From the NCBI RefSeq assembly GCF_018861005.1, contig NZ_JAHKQL010000001.1, forward strand, positions 117,478 through 181,477: a stretch of 64,000 bases of DNA, given 5' to 3'. The notes below the pieces were generated by a model that did no database searches, was not told where the DNA came from, and saw only the letters and a list, made by a program, of their open reading frames with translations. The stretch is from Polaribacter vadi (lineage in GTDB: Bacteria; Bacteroidota; Bacteroidia; Flavobacteriales; Flavobacteriaceae). Positions 7,932-18,031 of this stretch are shown piece after piece (within the stretch, counting starts at the first letter, position 1; every line of letters starts with the position of its first letter). The position numbers and the translations under genes were made by a program.

Positions 7932-9389
7932 TTATCTCCAACCACCAGTTGAATAATCTTCACCAGCTACACCTGTAGTACCTCCAAAAGTATAAATTTC
8001 AAAACCTCCAGATTGTAATACTTCTCCAGGAACTGGGAAATGTAAAGGAGTACCAGTTTGTAATAAATCTTTACCTCTCATTTCAAAAAATGCTAATCCC
8101 ATACCAGAATTCATTAATTCAATAATTCTTTCATAATGAATAGCTTCTTCAATTTCTGATGCAGTTGCACCAATTGCAGGTAAATTACCTCTTAAAGATC
8201 TACTACCAGCATTAATTGTAGCTGCAGCACCAGCTAAATCTCCTGTTCTGTATTGTGCTTCTGCTTTATACAAATCATTTTCTGCTTTTAACATTTCTGG
8301 TGTAGCACCTGTCCAGTTAGAACCATGTGCTTGTGCATCAAATCTAGAGTGTCTATAAGTAGAGTAGTGGTAAACCCCTCTAGAAGCAATAAAATCTTGA
8401 CTTGTTAAGTATTCAAAATCTGTTGCTAATCTGCTGTCATCACTAGAGCTTTCTGGGTAAACTCCTGAAGCTTCTGTAAAATAATCAGGAGTATTAGGGT
8501 CTAACATATTAATAACTCTCATGTCAGTTCTACCCCAACCTGGGTAAATTTGATAGTACACCCATTCTGTAAACCAAGTTGTCCAACCATCAGAAGTAAC
8601 ATTTAAATCATAACTTAAACCTTTGTTCGTGTATGCTAAAACTTTAGCCCAATCTACAGCTGCTCTTTCTGTTGCGTTTCTTGGCATATTTACCATTAAA
8701 CGTGCAGCAAAAGAGTTTAAAAATTGTGCCCACTGAGTACTAGTTAAAGTCAGTCCATTTACAAAATTAGTTGGTACTTCAAAACTATTACTTTCAGCAA
8801 TTGCAATTGCTAAGTCTATTTTTTCTAGACAAAATTCTAAAGCAACCTCTGGAGTTACTGAGTTTCCTTCATTTATTGGGCCATTTTCATCTTTTAACCA
8901 AACTTGGTCAAAAACCAAAGCTACAGAACCTATAGTAGCTGCTTGAGAAAATCTTGTAATAGATTCAGTTCTTCTTGGAGAAGGATCATTTGGATCATCT
9001 CCATCAGCTATAGTTTTAGCCATTAAAGCATTAATATCATTAATGTTATTATATAATGAATTAAAGTAGGCTGTAGTAGCTATAGCATTACCATAAGTAG
9101 TTTCATTGTTCCATGCTACTCTTGGTTCACTTGAGGTATCTCTCATACCTTGGTTACCCCAAGAACAAGTACCAGCATCTGCCATACCTGTTAATGCTAA
9201 ACCAGGTCCATTGTATGAATTTACTGTATTATACCAATTCTGAAAAAAGGTATTAGCTGCTCCGTAAGTAGCTAATTCTGCAGAAGTAGGGTTTTCTGTA
9301 TAATCTACTGCTACGTCTGTGCTTAAATCCTCACAACTTGAAAAAACAATTGTGAAAACTAGCATTATGTATAAATTTATTTTTTTCAT
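7932..9389 (-). CDS. SusD/RagB-family nutrient-binding lipoprotein
   Basis: The 485-residue protein has a lipobox FSSC (C19) and the SusD-like architecture: N-terminal TPR-type helices around residues 80-150 and the C-terminal region with NDLYKAEAQYRTGDLAGAAATIN, typical of the RagB/SusD fold. SusD lipoproteins cap the SusC barrel on the outer surface and bind the substrate. It lies 12 nt downstream of susC. No polysaccharide-degrading enzyme is encoded next to it, so the substrate (glycan, peptide or other) cannot be assigned. Confidence 0.93.
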   Translation of the reverse strand: MKKINLYIMLVFTIVFSSCEDLSTDVAVDYTENPTSAELATYGAANTFFQNWYNTVNSYNGPGLALTGMADAGTCSWGNQGMRDTSSEPRVAWNNETTYGNAIATTAYFNSLYNNINDINALMAKTIADGDDPNDPSPRRTESITRFSQAATIGSVALVFDQVWLKDENGPINEGNSVTPEVALEFCLEKIDLAIAIAESNSFEVPTNFVNGLTLTSTQWAQFLNSFAARLMVNMPRNATERAAVDWAKVLAYTNKGLSYDLNVTSDGWTTWFTEWVYYQIYPGWGRTDMRVINMLDPNTPDYFTEASGVYPESSSDDSRLATDFEYLTSQDFIASRGVYHYSTYRHSRFDAQAHGSNWTGATPEMLKAENDLYKAEAQYRTGDLAGAAATINAGSRSLRGNLPAIGATASEIEEAIHYERIIELMNSGMGLAFFEMRGKDLLQTGTPLHFPVPGEVLQSGGFEIYTFGGTTGVAGEDYSTGGWR

Positions 9390-9401
9390 TTTTCTAAAAA
9401 T

Positions 9402-12400
9402 TTAAAATTTTAATGTTACTGATAATGTATAAGATGTACTTACAGGATATACACCATAGTCTACTGCATAATATTGGAAAGTATCACCATCATAAAGTTG
9501 AACTTCAGGATCCCAACCAGAATAGTCTGTAAAAGTTAAAAGGTTGTTACCTGTTAAACCAATTCTTAAAGAATTAAAGAAACCGTTTGCAACATTCTTT
9601 AATTTGTCACTATCAAGAGTATAGAAAATTGAAGCTTCTCTTAGTTTAACAAAACTAGCATCTTCTACCCAAAAACCATTGTTCTGATTTACATCATATA
9701 AACTTTGATAGTAGTTTACAGTTTTTTGTTCACCAGCTGCTTTACCACTTTGGTCTATCATTGCGTGTCTATTATCTCTTGTTAACCATTGGCCATTTCT
9801 GTTGTATAAATCACCACCTTGTTTCCAGTCCCAAAGCATATAAAAATCAAAACCTTTATAAGATATAGTGTTTCTTAAACCGATGTTAAAATCAGGAGTT
9901 GAATTACCAACATCTCCTACCCAAGTAGAACCGTCTTCGTTTTCTTTAAGAATTGCACTTTCATAAACAGTACCAATTGTAGAAGCTTCTACAACAACAC
10001 CATCTGCATTAACTACATAATCACTAATATCCATACCTGTAGGTAACTGTGCAGCCATTTGATCTAAACTTCTTACAAAATCTCTACCATACATAGTACC
10101 AAATTCTACACCTTCTTCTAGTCTAAAAATTTCACCATCTGTTGGTCCTTCAATTCTTGGACTAATATCTAATTGAGTAACCTCATTAGTTGTTGTAGAG
10201 AAAACTACACCAGTATTCCATTTAAAATCTGCAGTATTAACGATTTTAGCATCTAAAACAAGTTCTAGTGTGCTAAATTCTACTGTACCAATGTTTTGAA
10301 ATTGATTCGAACCAGCGCTAGATGGAGCAAATAAATCTACTAACATAAATTGATCTTCTGTTTTTGCATTAGAATAAACTCCTTCTAAATGAAATCTATC
10401 TAAAAAGTCAACATTTAAACCAAATTCTTTTTCAGTAGTTGTAGATGGTCTTAAATCTGGATTACCAACTGTTTGAGAAGTAGAAGGTATACCATTAGAG
10501 ATATTTCTTCTAGTGTATTGCCAGTTATACTGAGGTCTTTGACCTGCAGTACCATAAGCAGCATGTACTTTTAATTCTTGAATACCAGGAATATCTACAT
10601 CTTTAGAAATACGATAAGCTGCAGATGCTCTAAAGTAGTCATTTGTTCTATGGTTTTCACCAAATAATGAAGATTGGTCAATACGATACATTCCATCAAA
10701 TATATATCTATCTTTATAATCGATTCCTAAAATAGCAAAGTAGTTGTTTGTTACTGCATTATTTTCATCAGAACCTACAAATGTATCTGTGTAATTGTCT
10801 AAAGATATTGTTCTACCACCTGCAACAGCTGTGTTACCTTGTCCATAGTAATATTCATAATCAGAATTCTCTAATAAATAACTTAATTTACCAGTAAGTG
10901 TTAAGTCATCACCAAAACTTTCTCTAAAATTAAGAGTTGTTTGTAATTTTTGAGAAGTATTTCTATAAGAACTAATAAAATAACTACCTACAGAGTAAGT
11001 TGCAAATAAGTCAGCTCTAGTTCCACCACCTGTCCAAGTTGTTGTTGGTGTATAATCTTTTAATCTACTATCTACAGATTCAATAGCATATTCGATGTCT
11101 AAATTTAACCAATCTGTAAATTTAACGTTTGTTAATAATGCACTAGAAAATTTAACATCGTTTCTGTTTTCTGGATTTGCATATAATGGGTATAATGGAT
11201 TTGTTACAGTAGAAGCCCAAGTATTAGGAGCATATAAGTAAGGTTGTCCATCAGGGTTAAGAGCATTTAAATTTACATCTGGATCCATAACAGATACATC
11301 AAAGAAAACACCTGTTCCTCCACCTGGAGTGTTGTCAAAAGAACGTACAAATTGGTTTCTAGAACTAATTTTTAACCATTCATTAATTTTAAATTCACCA
11401 TTAAGTCTTACCCCATTTCTTTCATAACCACCAGTGTTCTTTAAAATACCAGCTACATTATTTTTTTCAATAGATAAAAATAAATTTGAACTTTCTGTTG
11501 CTGTAGATACAGAAGCGTATAAATTTTTGTTTATACCAGAATCAAAGAATTGATCTTGATTATTGTAGTAAATTCCATAAGGGTTGTCTGCAATTCTGTC
11601 ATCTTCTTCTAATCTAGCTCCAGATACATTTTGATAATTAGAACCATTATAATCACTTGGGTAAGTTACTCCAGCATATTTAGTGTAAACACCCTGTGCA
11701 CTTTGCCAATCTGATGCTAACTGATAGTGATGTGAGTTATTTAAGTCGATAAAACTATTTAACTTTGAAATACCAACTTCACTTTTTAAAGTAACTTGCA
11801 TTTTACCAATTTTACCTTTTTTAGTTGTAATTACAATTACACCATTACCTGCTCTAGAACCATAAAGTGCAGAAGCAGAAGCTCCTTTTACAACTTCGTA
11901 AGAAGCAATATCATCAGAGTTAATGTCTTGTAAACCATTTTCTACAATTACACCATCTACAATTACTAACGGAGATTGACTACCAAAAATATTTGTAGCA
12001 CCTCTTAATTGAATTGTTGCTCCTTGACCAGGTTGACCAAAGTTTGTTACAGTAACCCCAGCTACCTTACCTTGCAAAGCATTTGCTGCAGAAGTAGTAG
12101 GAATGTTCTCTAAGTCTTTTTCACTAATTTTATTTACAGTTACAGAAAGTTTTTTTCTGCTAGTTGCACCAGCAACCCCTGTAATTACAATCTCATCTAA
12201 TATCTCACCACCTTCTGTAAGAGTTACATTAATAGTGCTATTAGATCCAATTGTTTTTTCTACAGACTCATAACCTAGGTAACTAAAAACTAAAACATCA
12301 CCAGTGTTCGCTTTAATAGTATACTTACCGTCAAAATCTGTGTCTGTACCTTTATTGGTACCCTTAATTAAAATACTTACTCCTGGTAAAGCACCTGATT

Positions 12401-12500
12401 CATCAGAAACAGTTCCAGAAATAGTTTTTTCTTGCGCAAAAGAAATTTGCACCACCAACGCTAAAAAAAGCGTTAAAATTCCATTAAACTTTGTCTTCAT
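9402..12500 (-). CDS. SusC/RagA-family TonB-linked outer-membrane receptor
   Basis: This is a 1032-residue TonB-dependent transporter with a signal peptide ending near ISFAQ (18-22). A carboxypeptidase D regulatory-like domain (about 25-95, with SGTVSDESGALPGVSI) is typical of SusC-type receptors. The plug domain follows at about 110-225 (LQGKVAGVTV and GNGVIVITTKKG), then a 22-strand barrel to the C-terminal LSVTLKF. It imports oligomeric nutrients across the outer membrane with its SusD partner using TonB-ExbBD energy. No sigma/anti-sigma pair or AraC regulator is adjacent, so control is not evident from the window. Confidence 0.96.
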   Translation of the reverse strand: MKTKFNGILTLFLALVVQISFAQEKTISGTVSDESGALPGVSILIKGTNKGTDTDFDGKYTIKANTGDVLVFSYLGYESVEKTIGSNSTINVTLTEGGEILDEIVITGVAGATSRKKLSVTVNKISEKDLENIPTTSAANALQGKVAGVTVTNFGQPGQGATIQLRGATNIFGSQSPLVIVDGVIVENGLQDINSDDIASYEVVKGASASALYGSRAGNGVIVITTKKGKIGKMQVTLKSEVGISKLNSFIDLNNSHHYQLASDWQSAQGVYTKYAGVTYPSDYNGSNYQNVSGARLEEDDRIADNPYGIYYNNQDQFFDSGINKNLYASVSTATESSNLFLSIEKNNVAGILKNTGGYERNGVRLNGEFKINEWLKISSRNQFVRSFDNTPGGGTGVFFDVSVMDPDVNLNALNPDGQPYLYAPNTWASTVTNPLYPLYANPENRNDVKFSSALLTNVKFTDWLNLDIEYAIESVDSRLKDYTPTTTWTGGGTRADLFATYSVGSYFISSYRNTSQKLQTTLNFRESFGDDLTLTGKLSYLLENSDYEYYYGQGNTAVAGGRTISLDNYTDTFVGSDENNAVTNNYFAILGIDYKDRYIFDGMYRIDQSSLFGENHRTNDYFRASAAYRISKDVDIPGIQELKVHAAYGTAGQRPQYNWQYTRRNISNGIPSTSQTVGNPDLRPSTTTEKEFGLNVDFLDRFHLEGVYSNAKTEDQFMLVDLFAPSSAGSNQFQNIGTVEFSTLELVLDAKIVNTADFKWNTGVVFSTTTNEVTQLDISPRIEGPTDGEIFRLEEGVEFGTMYGRDFVRSLDQMAAQLPTGMDISDYVVNADGVVVEASTIGTVYESAILKENEDGSTWVGDVGNSTPDFNIGLRNTISYKGFDFYMLWDWKQGGDLYNRNGQWLTRDNRHAMIDQSGKAAGEQKTVNYYQSLYDVNQNNGFWVEDASFVKLREASIFYTLDSDKLKNVANGFFNSLRIGLTGNNLLTFTDYSGWDPEVQLYDGDTFQYYAVDYGVYPVSTSYTLSVTLKF

Positions 12501-12695
12501 TTGTATAATTATTTGAATTAATTAGTGCCAAAAGTCTTAAATTAAACTTAAAAAAACAATTAATTAACAGAAAAAAACCAATATTTTGTTAATTAATGTT
12601 AATATACCAATAAAGTTCTGTTAATAATATCATTTTAATTTTTAAGACAGTTTAAAAAGAATTTTTCTCTTTTTTTTAACTTTTTTAGAGAAAAG

Positions 12696-14360
12696 TTAAA
12701 AATTGGTTTTCCAATTAATAATGATTTTACTTTCATTAATATTCAGGTTTTGTTGGGGTTTTTTGCCTATAGCTGTGCTTATTTTTATCTGAGATTTATT
12801 AATAGTAAACAAATAACCTAGACCTATGCTTAAGAAATTTTGGTAAGTAGAATTTAACTTTAAATAACCTAAATCAGTTATTGTATATAAATAGGATTCC
12901 TTATTTGTTAAAAATCTATATTCTGTGTTAAAAAAACTAAAACTAGGTGAAAAAATACTCTGTTCGTTAAAACCTCTTATTGAGTTTGCGCCTCCTAGTC
13001 TAAAAAATTCATTGTCTAGATAGGTGTTAGAGTTTAAATGTCCTGATGTGTTTTTTATGTAGAAACTGTTTCTTTGGTTTATGTCCCAAATATAAGTGGC
13101 TGATGTTTTAATCTTTATTTGATTTGTTGAAGTATTATCATACTTCCTTGTCCCAAACGTGGGGTTAATTTTAAAAGAAAACTTATCATTAAAAAAATAA
13201 TCATTTTTTGCGATTCTGTAATTGATTTCAATACCGAAAAAAACACTTTTAAATGTTTCTATGTTATTGTTTGTTGATTCAATTAGGTTTTCCGATGATT
13301 CTGAGTAATATGTTGCAGCAATTTTAACGTTTGGGTTGATGTTGTAGAATAATTTTGAGTCAAAATTTGTGTTTAAAAAAGTAGAGTCTTGTTTGTAAAT
13401 GGATAGAGATATTAAAGGTGTTAATTTAGAATTGAAAATGAATGGTATTTCTGTACTAAGTTTTAATTCTTGTCTTTCATCTCCAATACTATTCCAAAAT
13501 AGTTCAAATTTTTCTCCACTGTTTAAAATATTATGTAGTTTAAAGTCTATGTTACCATTAAGTAAAACACCACCATCTTCTTGAGATGCAAAATTTACAA
13601 TACCGTCAAAACTGTTTTTTTGCAATTTTTTAAGATACATATATATATAAGTAGAATCTTTTGTAAATAAAACTTCAGGAGGGTTTACTTCTTTTATAAA
13701 GTCTAGATTTTTAGAGTTGTTTGATATTTGTTTTAATTTTTTTTGATTGAATAGAGTGTTGGTTTTGATTTTAAAATAATTTTTCAAATAAGATTTAGGG
13801 AAATCTTCATATCCTTTTATAATTATTTTATTGATGGTTCTTTTTTTAGTTTGATTAACATCTAAATCCGCATATAAGATGTCTTTTTTTATTACAATAT
13901 TTTTTAATTGAACTTTTGAAAATGATTTGCCATCTTTTTCAAGTTTCTTAGTAATATTTGAAAGTACGGTTTTTAATTCTCTAATTTGAATTGAAATAGT
14001 TCCACTATCTATATTATTGTCTTTTAAAACTAAATCAGAAAATTGATGTGTTTTTATAATCACCTTTTCGATTTTAGTTTTTAGAGAAATGCAAACTGTG
14101 TAGTGTTGTTTTTCTTTTTTTATACTGTCTATGGTATTTGTAAAATATCCAATATTTTTTAGGTGTTCAGATATTTTATCAATCTCTTTAAAAATGGAAA
14201 CTGAATCATCGTGTTTTTTTTGATATTCTAATTGTTGTATTGTTGAGAGTTCTCTTTTTTCTATAGGAATAATTTTTATTAATAACTCTTGTGCTAAAAA
14301 ATCATTTATTATAAGAAAAGTAAAAAAAGTTATTAAATATGTAGATTGTTTTAGTTTCAA
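12696..14360 (-). CDS. Omp85/BamA-TamA-like outer-membrane protein
   Basis: This 554-residue protein starts at a TTG codon and has a signal peptide ending near FLAQ (21-24). One or two POTRA-like domains are visible (about 97-170 and 174-247), followed by a C-terminal beta-barrel. The Omp85 lid-lock type motif RLGGANSIRGF lies at 454-464 and the final residue is Phe. It is shorter than BamA (about 800), nearer to TamA- or FhaC-sized proteins. A role in outer-membrane protein insertion or secretion is inferred. It is divergent from the str operon and has its own minus-strand TACATTTG box 20 nt upstream. The AT-rich spacer on its 3' side holds no convincing terminator. Confidence 0.8.
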   Translation of the reverse strand: MKLKQSTYLITFFTFLIINDFLAQELLIKIIPIEKRELSTIQQLEYQKKHDDSVSIFKEIDKISEHLKNIGYFTNTIDSIKKEKQHYTVCISLKTKIEKVIIKTHQFSDLVLKDNNIDSGTISIQIRELKTVLSNITKKLEKDGKSFSKVQLKNIVIKKDILYADLDVNQTKKRTINKIIIKGYEDFPKSYLKNYFKIKTNTLFNQKKLKQISNNSKNLDFIKEVNPPEVLFTKDSTYIYMYLKKLQKNSFDGIVNFASQEDGGVLLNGNIDFKLHNILNSGEKFELFWNSIGDERQELKLSTEIPFIFNSKLTPLISLSIYKQDSTFLNTNFDSKLFYNINPNVKIAATYYSESSENLIESTNNNIETFKSVFFGIEINYRIAKNDYFFNDKFSFKINPTFGTRKYDNTSTNQIKIKTSATYIWDINQRNSFYIKNTSGHLNSNTYLDNEFFRLGGANSIRGFNEQSIFSPSFSFFNTEYRFLTNKESYLYTITDLGYLKLNSTYQNFLSIGLGYLFTINKSQIKISTAIGKKPQQNLNINESKIIINWKTNF

Positions 14361-14380
14361 TATGATTGTGATATGTAGTT

Positions 14381-14388
14381 CAAATGTA
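14381..14388 (-). promoter_or_regulatory. -7 box for the Omp85-like gene
   Basis: The minus strand reads TACATTTG (exact TAnnTTTG), 20 nt upstream of the TTG start codon. This supports the TTG start. No clear TTTG -33 element is present. Confidence 0.5.
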
Positions 14389-14447
14389 ATTTAAATTCAT
14401 AAAAAACTATGAATAAAAAATCATTAACAAAAAATAACTCACTGATA

Positions 14448-14478
14448 TTTGAATAATTAGAAAATATTCGTACATTTG
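14448..14478 (+). promoter_or_regulatory. promoter of the str operon (rpsL)
   Basis: TTTG at 14448-14451 is followed after exactly 19 nt by TACATTTG at 14471-14478, a full match to the Bacteroidota housekeeping promoter. The predicted transcription start is near 14482, giving a leader of about 50 nt before rpsL. Confidence 0.85.
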
Positions 14479-14535
14479 CGGACTCTTAAAAAAGAGCAAA
14501 GTTTAATTATAAACGAAAAACAGTAATTATTTAGT

Positions 14536-14910
14536 ATGCCAACTATTCAACAATTAGTTCGTAAAGGAAGAACCAAAATAACTAAGAAGAGTAAATCGGC
14601 TGCTTTGTCGTCTTGTCCTCAAAGACGTGGAGTTTGTACTCGTGTTTATACTACAACACCAAAGAAACCTAATTCAGCAATGCGTAAAGTTGCCAGAGTT
14701 AGATTGACAAATGGTAATGAGATAAACGCATACATTCCAGGTGAAGGACATAACTTACAGGAGCACTCGATAGTATTAGTTAGAGGTGGAAGGGTAAAAG
14801 ATTTACCAGGTGTTAAATATCACGTGGTACGTGGAGCATTAGATACAGCAGGTGTTGAGGGAAGAACTCAGCGTAGGTCTAAGTATGGTGCAAAACGCCC
14901 AAAAAAGTAA
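14536..14910 (+). CDS. rpsL: 30S ribosomal protein S12
   Basis: S12 is a decoding-centre protein of the small subunit. The 124-residue sequence carries [10 protein letters not shown] with K43/K44 and [10 protein letters not shown] with K88; lysines at these places are the streptomycin-sensitive state in E. coli numbering K42 and K87. It is the first gene of the str group, under the promoter at 14448-14478, and is followed after 27 nt by rpsG. Confidence 0.99.
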   Translation: MPTIQQLVRKGRTKITKKSKSAALSSCPQRRGVCTRVYTTTPKKPNSAMRKVARVRLTNGNEINAYIPGEGHNLQEHSIVLVRGGRVKDLPGVKYHVVRGALDTAGVEGRTQRRSKYGAKRPKK

Positions 14911-14937
14911 AATTAGTAACTTTTTTAATGTAAAGAC

Positions 14938-15417
14938 ATGAGAAAAAGAGCAGCAAAAAAAAGAGTCTTATTACCAGATCCAAAGTTTAATGATCAGTTA
15001 GTAACACGTTTCGTGAATAACTTGATGTGGAGTGGTAAGAAGTCAGTAGCGTTTAAAGTATTTTATGATGCAATGGATATCGTAGAGGAAAGAAAAGGTG
15101 AAGGAGAAGAAAAAACAGCCTTAGAAATTTGGAAAGAAGGTTTATCTAATGTAATGCCTCATGTAGAAGTAAGATCTCGTAGAGTGGGTGGTGCAACATT
15201 CCAGATTCCAATGCAAATTAGACCAGATCGTAAAGTATCTATGGCTATCAAATGGATGATTTTGTATACTCGTAAGAGAAACGAAAAAACTATGGCACAG
15301 CGTTTAGCTGCTGAAATTTTAGCTGCGGCTAAAGAAGAAGGAGCTGCTGTTAAGAAAAGAGTAGATACACATAAAATGGCAGAAGCCAATAAAGCATTCT
15401 CACACTTTAGATTTTAA
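14938..15417 (+). CDS. rpsG: 30S ribosomal protein S7
   Basis: S7 nucleates assembly of the 16S rRNA 3' major domain and contacts E-site tRNA. The 159-residue product shows the family segments MRKRAAKKR at the N-terminus, [11 protein letters not shown] in the middle and [15 protein letters not shown] at the C-terminus. It is translated between rpsL and fusA, with only 5 nt before fusA. In many bacteria S7 represses its own str operon; no specific site is visible in the short 27-nt spacer. Confidence 0.99.
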   Translation: MRKRAAKKRVLLPDPKFNDQLVTRFVNNLMWSGKKSVAFKVFYDAMDIVEERKGEGEEKTALEIWKEGLSNVMPHVEVRSRRVGGATFQIPMQIRPDRKVSMAIKWMILYTRKRNEKTMAQRLAAEILAAAKEEGAAVKKRVDTHKMAEANKAFSHFRF

Positions 15418-15422
15418 TAATA

Positions 15423-17540
15423 ATGGCTAGAAATTTAAAATTTACTCGTAATATAGGAATTGCAGCACATATTGATGCTGGTAAAACTACAACTACAGAG
15501 CGTATTTTGTATTATACAGGTGTTTCTCATAAAATAGGAGAAGTACATGATGGTGCAGCAACTATGGACTGGATGGAGCAAGAGCAAGAAAGAGGTATTA
15601 CAATTACTTCTGCAGCTACAACTTGTACGTGGGAATTTCCAATTGAAAATGGAGCAAAAACACCAGATACTAAAGGGTATCACTTTAATATAATTGATAC
15701 TCCTGGTCACGTTGATTTTACTGTAGAAGTAAATAGATCTTTACGTGTATTAGATGGTTTAGTTTTCTTATTTTCAGCTGTTGATGGTGTTGAGCCACAA
15801 TCTGAAACTAACTGGAGACTTGCAGATAACTACAAAGTGCCAAGAATTGGTTTTGTTAACAAAATGGATCGTCAAGGTTCAGACTTTTTAGGTGTTTGTC
15901 AACAAGTAAAAGACATGTTAAAATCAAACGCAGTGCCAATCGTTTTAAATATTGGTGACGAAGATGAGTTTAAAGGTGTTATTGATTTAGTAAAGAATCG
16001 TGCTATTGTATGGCATGACGAAACTCAAGGAGCAACATTCGATGTTATCGATATTCCTGAGGATATGAAGGAAGAAGCTCGTAAGTATCGTGCACTTTTA
16101 ATTGAAGAAGTAGCAAGTTATGATGAGAATCTTTTAGAGAAATTTATGGAAGATGAAGATTCAATTACAGAAGAAGAAGTGCATGCTGCACTTAGAGCTG
16201 CTGTAATGGATATGGCTATCATTCCTATGATTTGTGGATCTGCGTTTAAAAATAAAGGTGTTCAGTTCTTGTTAGATGCTGTTTGTCGTTATTTACCATC
16301 TCCTACAGATAAAGAAGGTATTGTGGGGACAAACCCTGATACTGGTTTAGAAGAATTGCGTAAGCCGGATGTAAAGGAGCCGTTTGCTGCTTTAGCATTT
16401 AAAATTGCAACTGACCCTTTTGTAGGTCGTTTAGCATTTTTTAGAGCGTATTCAGGTCGTTTAGATGCAGGTTCTTATGTGCTAAACAATCGTTCAGCTA
16501 AAAAAGAACGTATTTCTCGTATATATCAAATGCATGCTAATAAGCAAAATGCAATTGATTATATCGAAGCTGGTGATATTGGTGCTGCTGTAGGTTTCAA
16601 ATCTATTAAAACAGGAGATACTTTAACTGATGAAAAGCATCCAATTGTGTTGGAATCTATGGATTTTCCAGATCCAGTAATTGGTATCGCTGTTGAACCT
16701 AAAACGAAAGCCGATGTTGATAGATTAGGTATTGGTTTAGGTAAATTGGCTGAAGAAGATCCAACTTTTACAGTTCGTTCTGACGAAGCTTCTGGACAAA
16801 CTATTATCTCTGGAATGGGTGAATTACACTTAGATGTAATTGTAGATCGTTTAAAGCGTGAATTTAAGGTAGAAGTTAACCAAGGTCAACCTCAAGTAGA
16901 ATATAAGGAAGCTATTACAGCTGCTGCAGATCATAGAGAAGTTTATAAGAAACAATCAGGTGGTCGTGGTAAATTTGCTGATATTGTATTTACAATGGAG
17001 CCAGCTGATGAAGGTGTTCAAGGATTACAATTTGAATCTATTATTAAAGGTGGTAATGTTCCTAGAGAGTTTGTGCCTTCTGTAGAAAAAGGATTCAAAG
17101 AAGCAATGAAGAATGGTCCTTTAGCAGGTTATGAGATGGATTCAATGAAAGTAACATTAAAAGATGGTTCTTTCCACGCAGTGGATTCTGATCAATTATC
17201 TTTTGAGTTAGCTGCAAAATTAGGTTACAAAGCTGCTGCAAAAGCTGCTAGAGCTAAAATTATGGAGCCTTTGATGAAGTTAGAAGTATTAACTCCTGAG
17301 GAAAATATGGGAGATATTGTTGGAGATTTAAATAGAAGAAGAGGGCAAGTTAACGATATGAGTGATCGTAATGGGTCTAAAGTTGTGAAAGCATTAGTGC
17401 CGTTATCAGAAATGTTCGGTTATGTTACTGCTTTAAGAACTATGTCTTCTGGTAGAGCAACTTCTACAATGGAATTTTCACATTATGCTGAAACTCCTTC
17501 AAATGTATCTGAAGAAGTAATTGCAAAATCTAAAGGTTAA
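15423..17540 (+). CDS. fusA: elongation factor G
   Basis: This 705-residue translational GTPase drives tRNA-mRNA translocation and, with RRF, ribosome recycling. The G1 loop is [11 protein letters not shown] (14-24), G2 lies in [11 protein letters not shown]3 is DTPGHVDF and G4 is NKMD. Domains II-V follow with the expected lengths, ending in the domain V sequence EEVIAKSKG. In contrast with enterobacteria, tuf does not follow; rpsJ starts 18 nt downstream. Confidence 0.99.
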   Translation: MARNLKFTRNIGIAAHIDAGKTTTTERILYYTGVSHKIGEVHDGAATMDWMEQEQERGITITSAATTCTWEFPIENGAKTPDTKGYHFNIIDTPGHVDFTVEVNRSLRVLDGLVFLFSAVDGVEPQSETNWRLADNYKVPRIGFVNKMDRQGSDFLGVCQQVKDMLKSNAVPIVLNIGDEDEFKGVIDLVKNRAIVWHDETQGATFDVIDIPEDMKEEARKYRALLIEEVASYDENLLEKFMEDEDSITEEEVHAALRAAVMDMAIIPMICGSAFKNKGVQFLLDAVCRYLPSPTDKEGIVGTNPDTGLEELRKPDVKEPFAALAFKIATDPFVGRLAFFRAYSGRLDAGSYVLNNRSAKKERISRIYQMHANKQNAIDYIEAGDIGAAVGFKSIKTGDTLTDEKHPIVLESMDFPDPVIGIAVEPKTKADVDRLGIGLGKLAEEDPTFTVRSDEASGQTIISGMGELHLDVIVDRLKREFKVEVNQGQPQVEYKEAITAAADHREVYKKQSGGRGKFADIVFTMEPADEGVQGLQFESIIKGGNVPREFVPSVEKGFKEAMKNGPLAGYEMDSMKVTLKDGSFHAVDSDQLSFELAAKLGYKAAAKAARAKIMEPLMKLEVLTPEENMGDIVGDLNRRRGQVNDMSDRNGSKVVKALVPLSEMFGYVTALRTMSSGRATSTMEFSHYAETPSNVSEEVIAKSKG

Positions 17541-17558
17541 TCGACTAAATAATATAAG

Positions 17559-17864
17559 ATGAGTCAAAAAATTAGAATAAAATTAAAGTCTTACGATTAT
17601 AATTTAGTAGATAAATCTGCTGAAAAAATCGTAAAGACCGTAAAAAGTACTGGTGCTGTTGTAAACGGACCAATACCTTTACCAACACATAAAAAGATTT
17701 TTACAGTTTTACGTTCTCCACACGTAAACAAAAAATCTAGAGAGCAATTTCAATTAGCTGCGTACAAAAGATTGTTAGACATTTATAGTTCTTCTTCGAA
17801 AACTATTGATGCTTTAATGAAGCTTGAGTTACCAAGTGGTGTTGAAGTTGAGATTAAAGTTTAA
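17559..17864 (+). CDS. rpsJ: 30S ribosomal protein S10
   Basis: S10 is a small-subunit head protein that also acts as the NusE transcription antitermination factor. The 101-residue product contains [23 protein letters not shown] and [12 protein letters not shown], all family landmarks. It is the last gene of the str transcription unit here. A strong terminator follows and rplC has its own promoter, so S10 is separated from the remainder of the classical S10 operon. Confidence 0.99.
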   Translation: MSQKIRIKLKSYDYNLVDKSAEKIVKTVKSTGAVVNGPIPLPTHKKIFTVLRSPHVNKKSREQFQLAAYKRLLDIYSSSSKTIDALMKLELPSGVEVEIKV

Positions 17865-17877
17865 GTATTAGAATATT

Positions 17878-17915
17878 AACTTTCGGTTTAATTTTGTTAA
17901 ACCGAAAGTTTTTTG
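17878..17915 (+). terminator. str operon terminator overlapping the rplC promoter
   Basis: A perfect 14-bp stem (17878-17891 with 17897-17910) with loop TTTTG is followed by a run of six Ts. The loop contains the TTTG -33 element of the next promoter, so terminator and promoter are superimposed. Confidence 0.9.
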
Positions 17916-17923
17916 TACTTTTG
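17893..17923 (+). promoter_or_regulatory. promoter of the rplC (S10-group) operon
   Basis: TTTG at 17893-17896 and TACTTTTG at 17916-17923 are separated by 19 nt, the ideal spacing for the Bacteroidota promoter. Predicted transcription start is near 17928, giving a leader of about 230 nt. Confidence 0.85.
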
Positions 17924-17980
17924 CAACCCGAAATAGAGTAGGGTACCCTATTTTTTGATGTAAAAATCAATAATAGATAC

Positions 17981-18031
17981 ATGTCCAGAGCGTTTCGCGA
18001 AGGAAAAACGGAAAAACAAAATCAGCGTTGA
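17981..18031 (+). CDS. candidate leader peptide in the rplC leader
   Basis: An ATG at 17981 opens a 16-codon frame (MSRAFREGKTEKQNQR) that ends at TGA 18029-18031, in the loop of the leader terminator just 3' of its ascending arm. A ribosome that reaches the stop would cover that arm and favour read-through. It contains three Arg codons and GC-rich codons unusual for this AT-rich genome, which may instead reflect RNA structure. No independent evidence of translation exists. Confidence 0.3.
   Translation: MSRAFREGKTEKQNQR

Noticed and set aside
12304..12516. plus-strand reading frame opposite the susC start
   Set aside because: It is a shadow of susC with no domain or signal of its own; similar shadow frames across the window were left out.
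12678..12697. AACTTTT/AAAAGTT hairpin at the 3' end of the Omp85-like gene
   Set aside because: On the transcribed strand it is followed by As, not Ts, so it is not an intrinsic terminator.
15159..15389. 76-residue minus-strand frame inside rpsG
   Set aside because: It is antisense to a highly conserved gene and has no start signal, as with other antisense frames in rplR, rpoA and rpsD.
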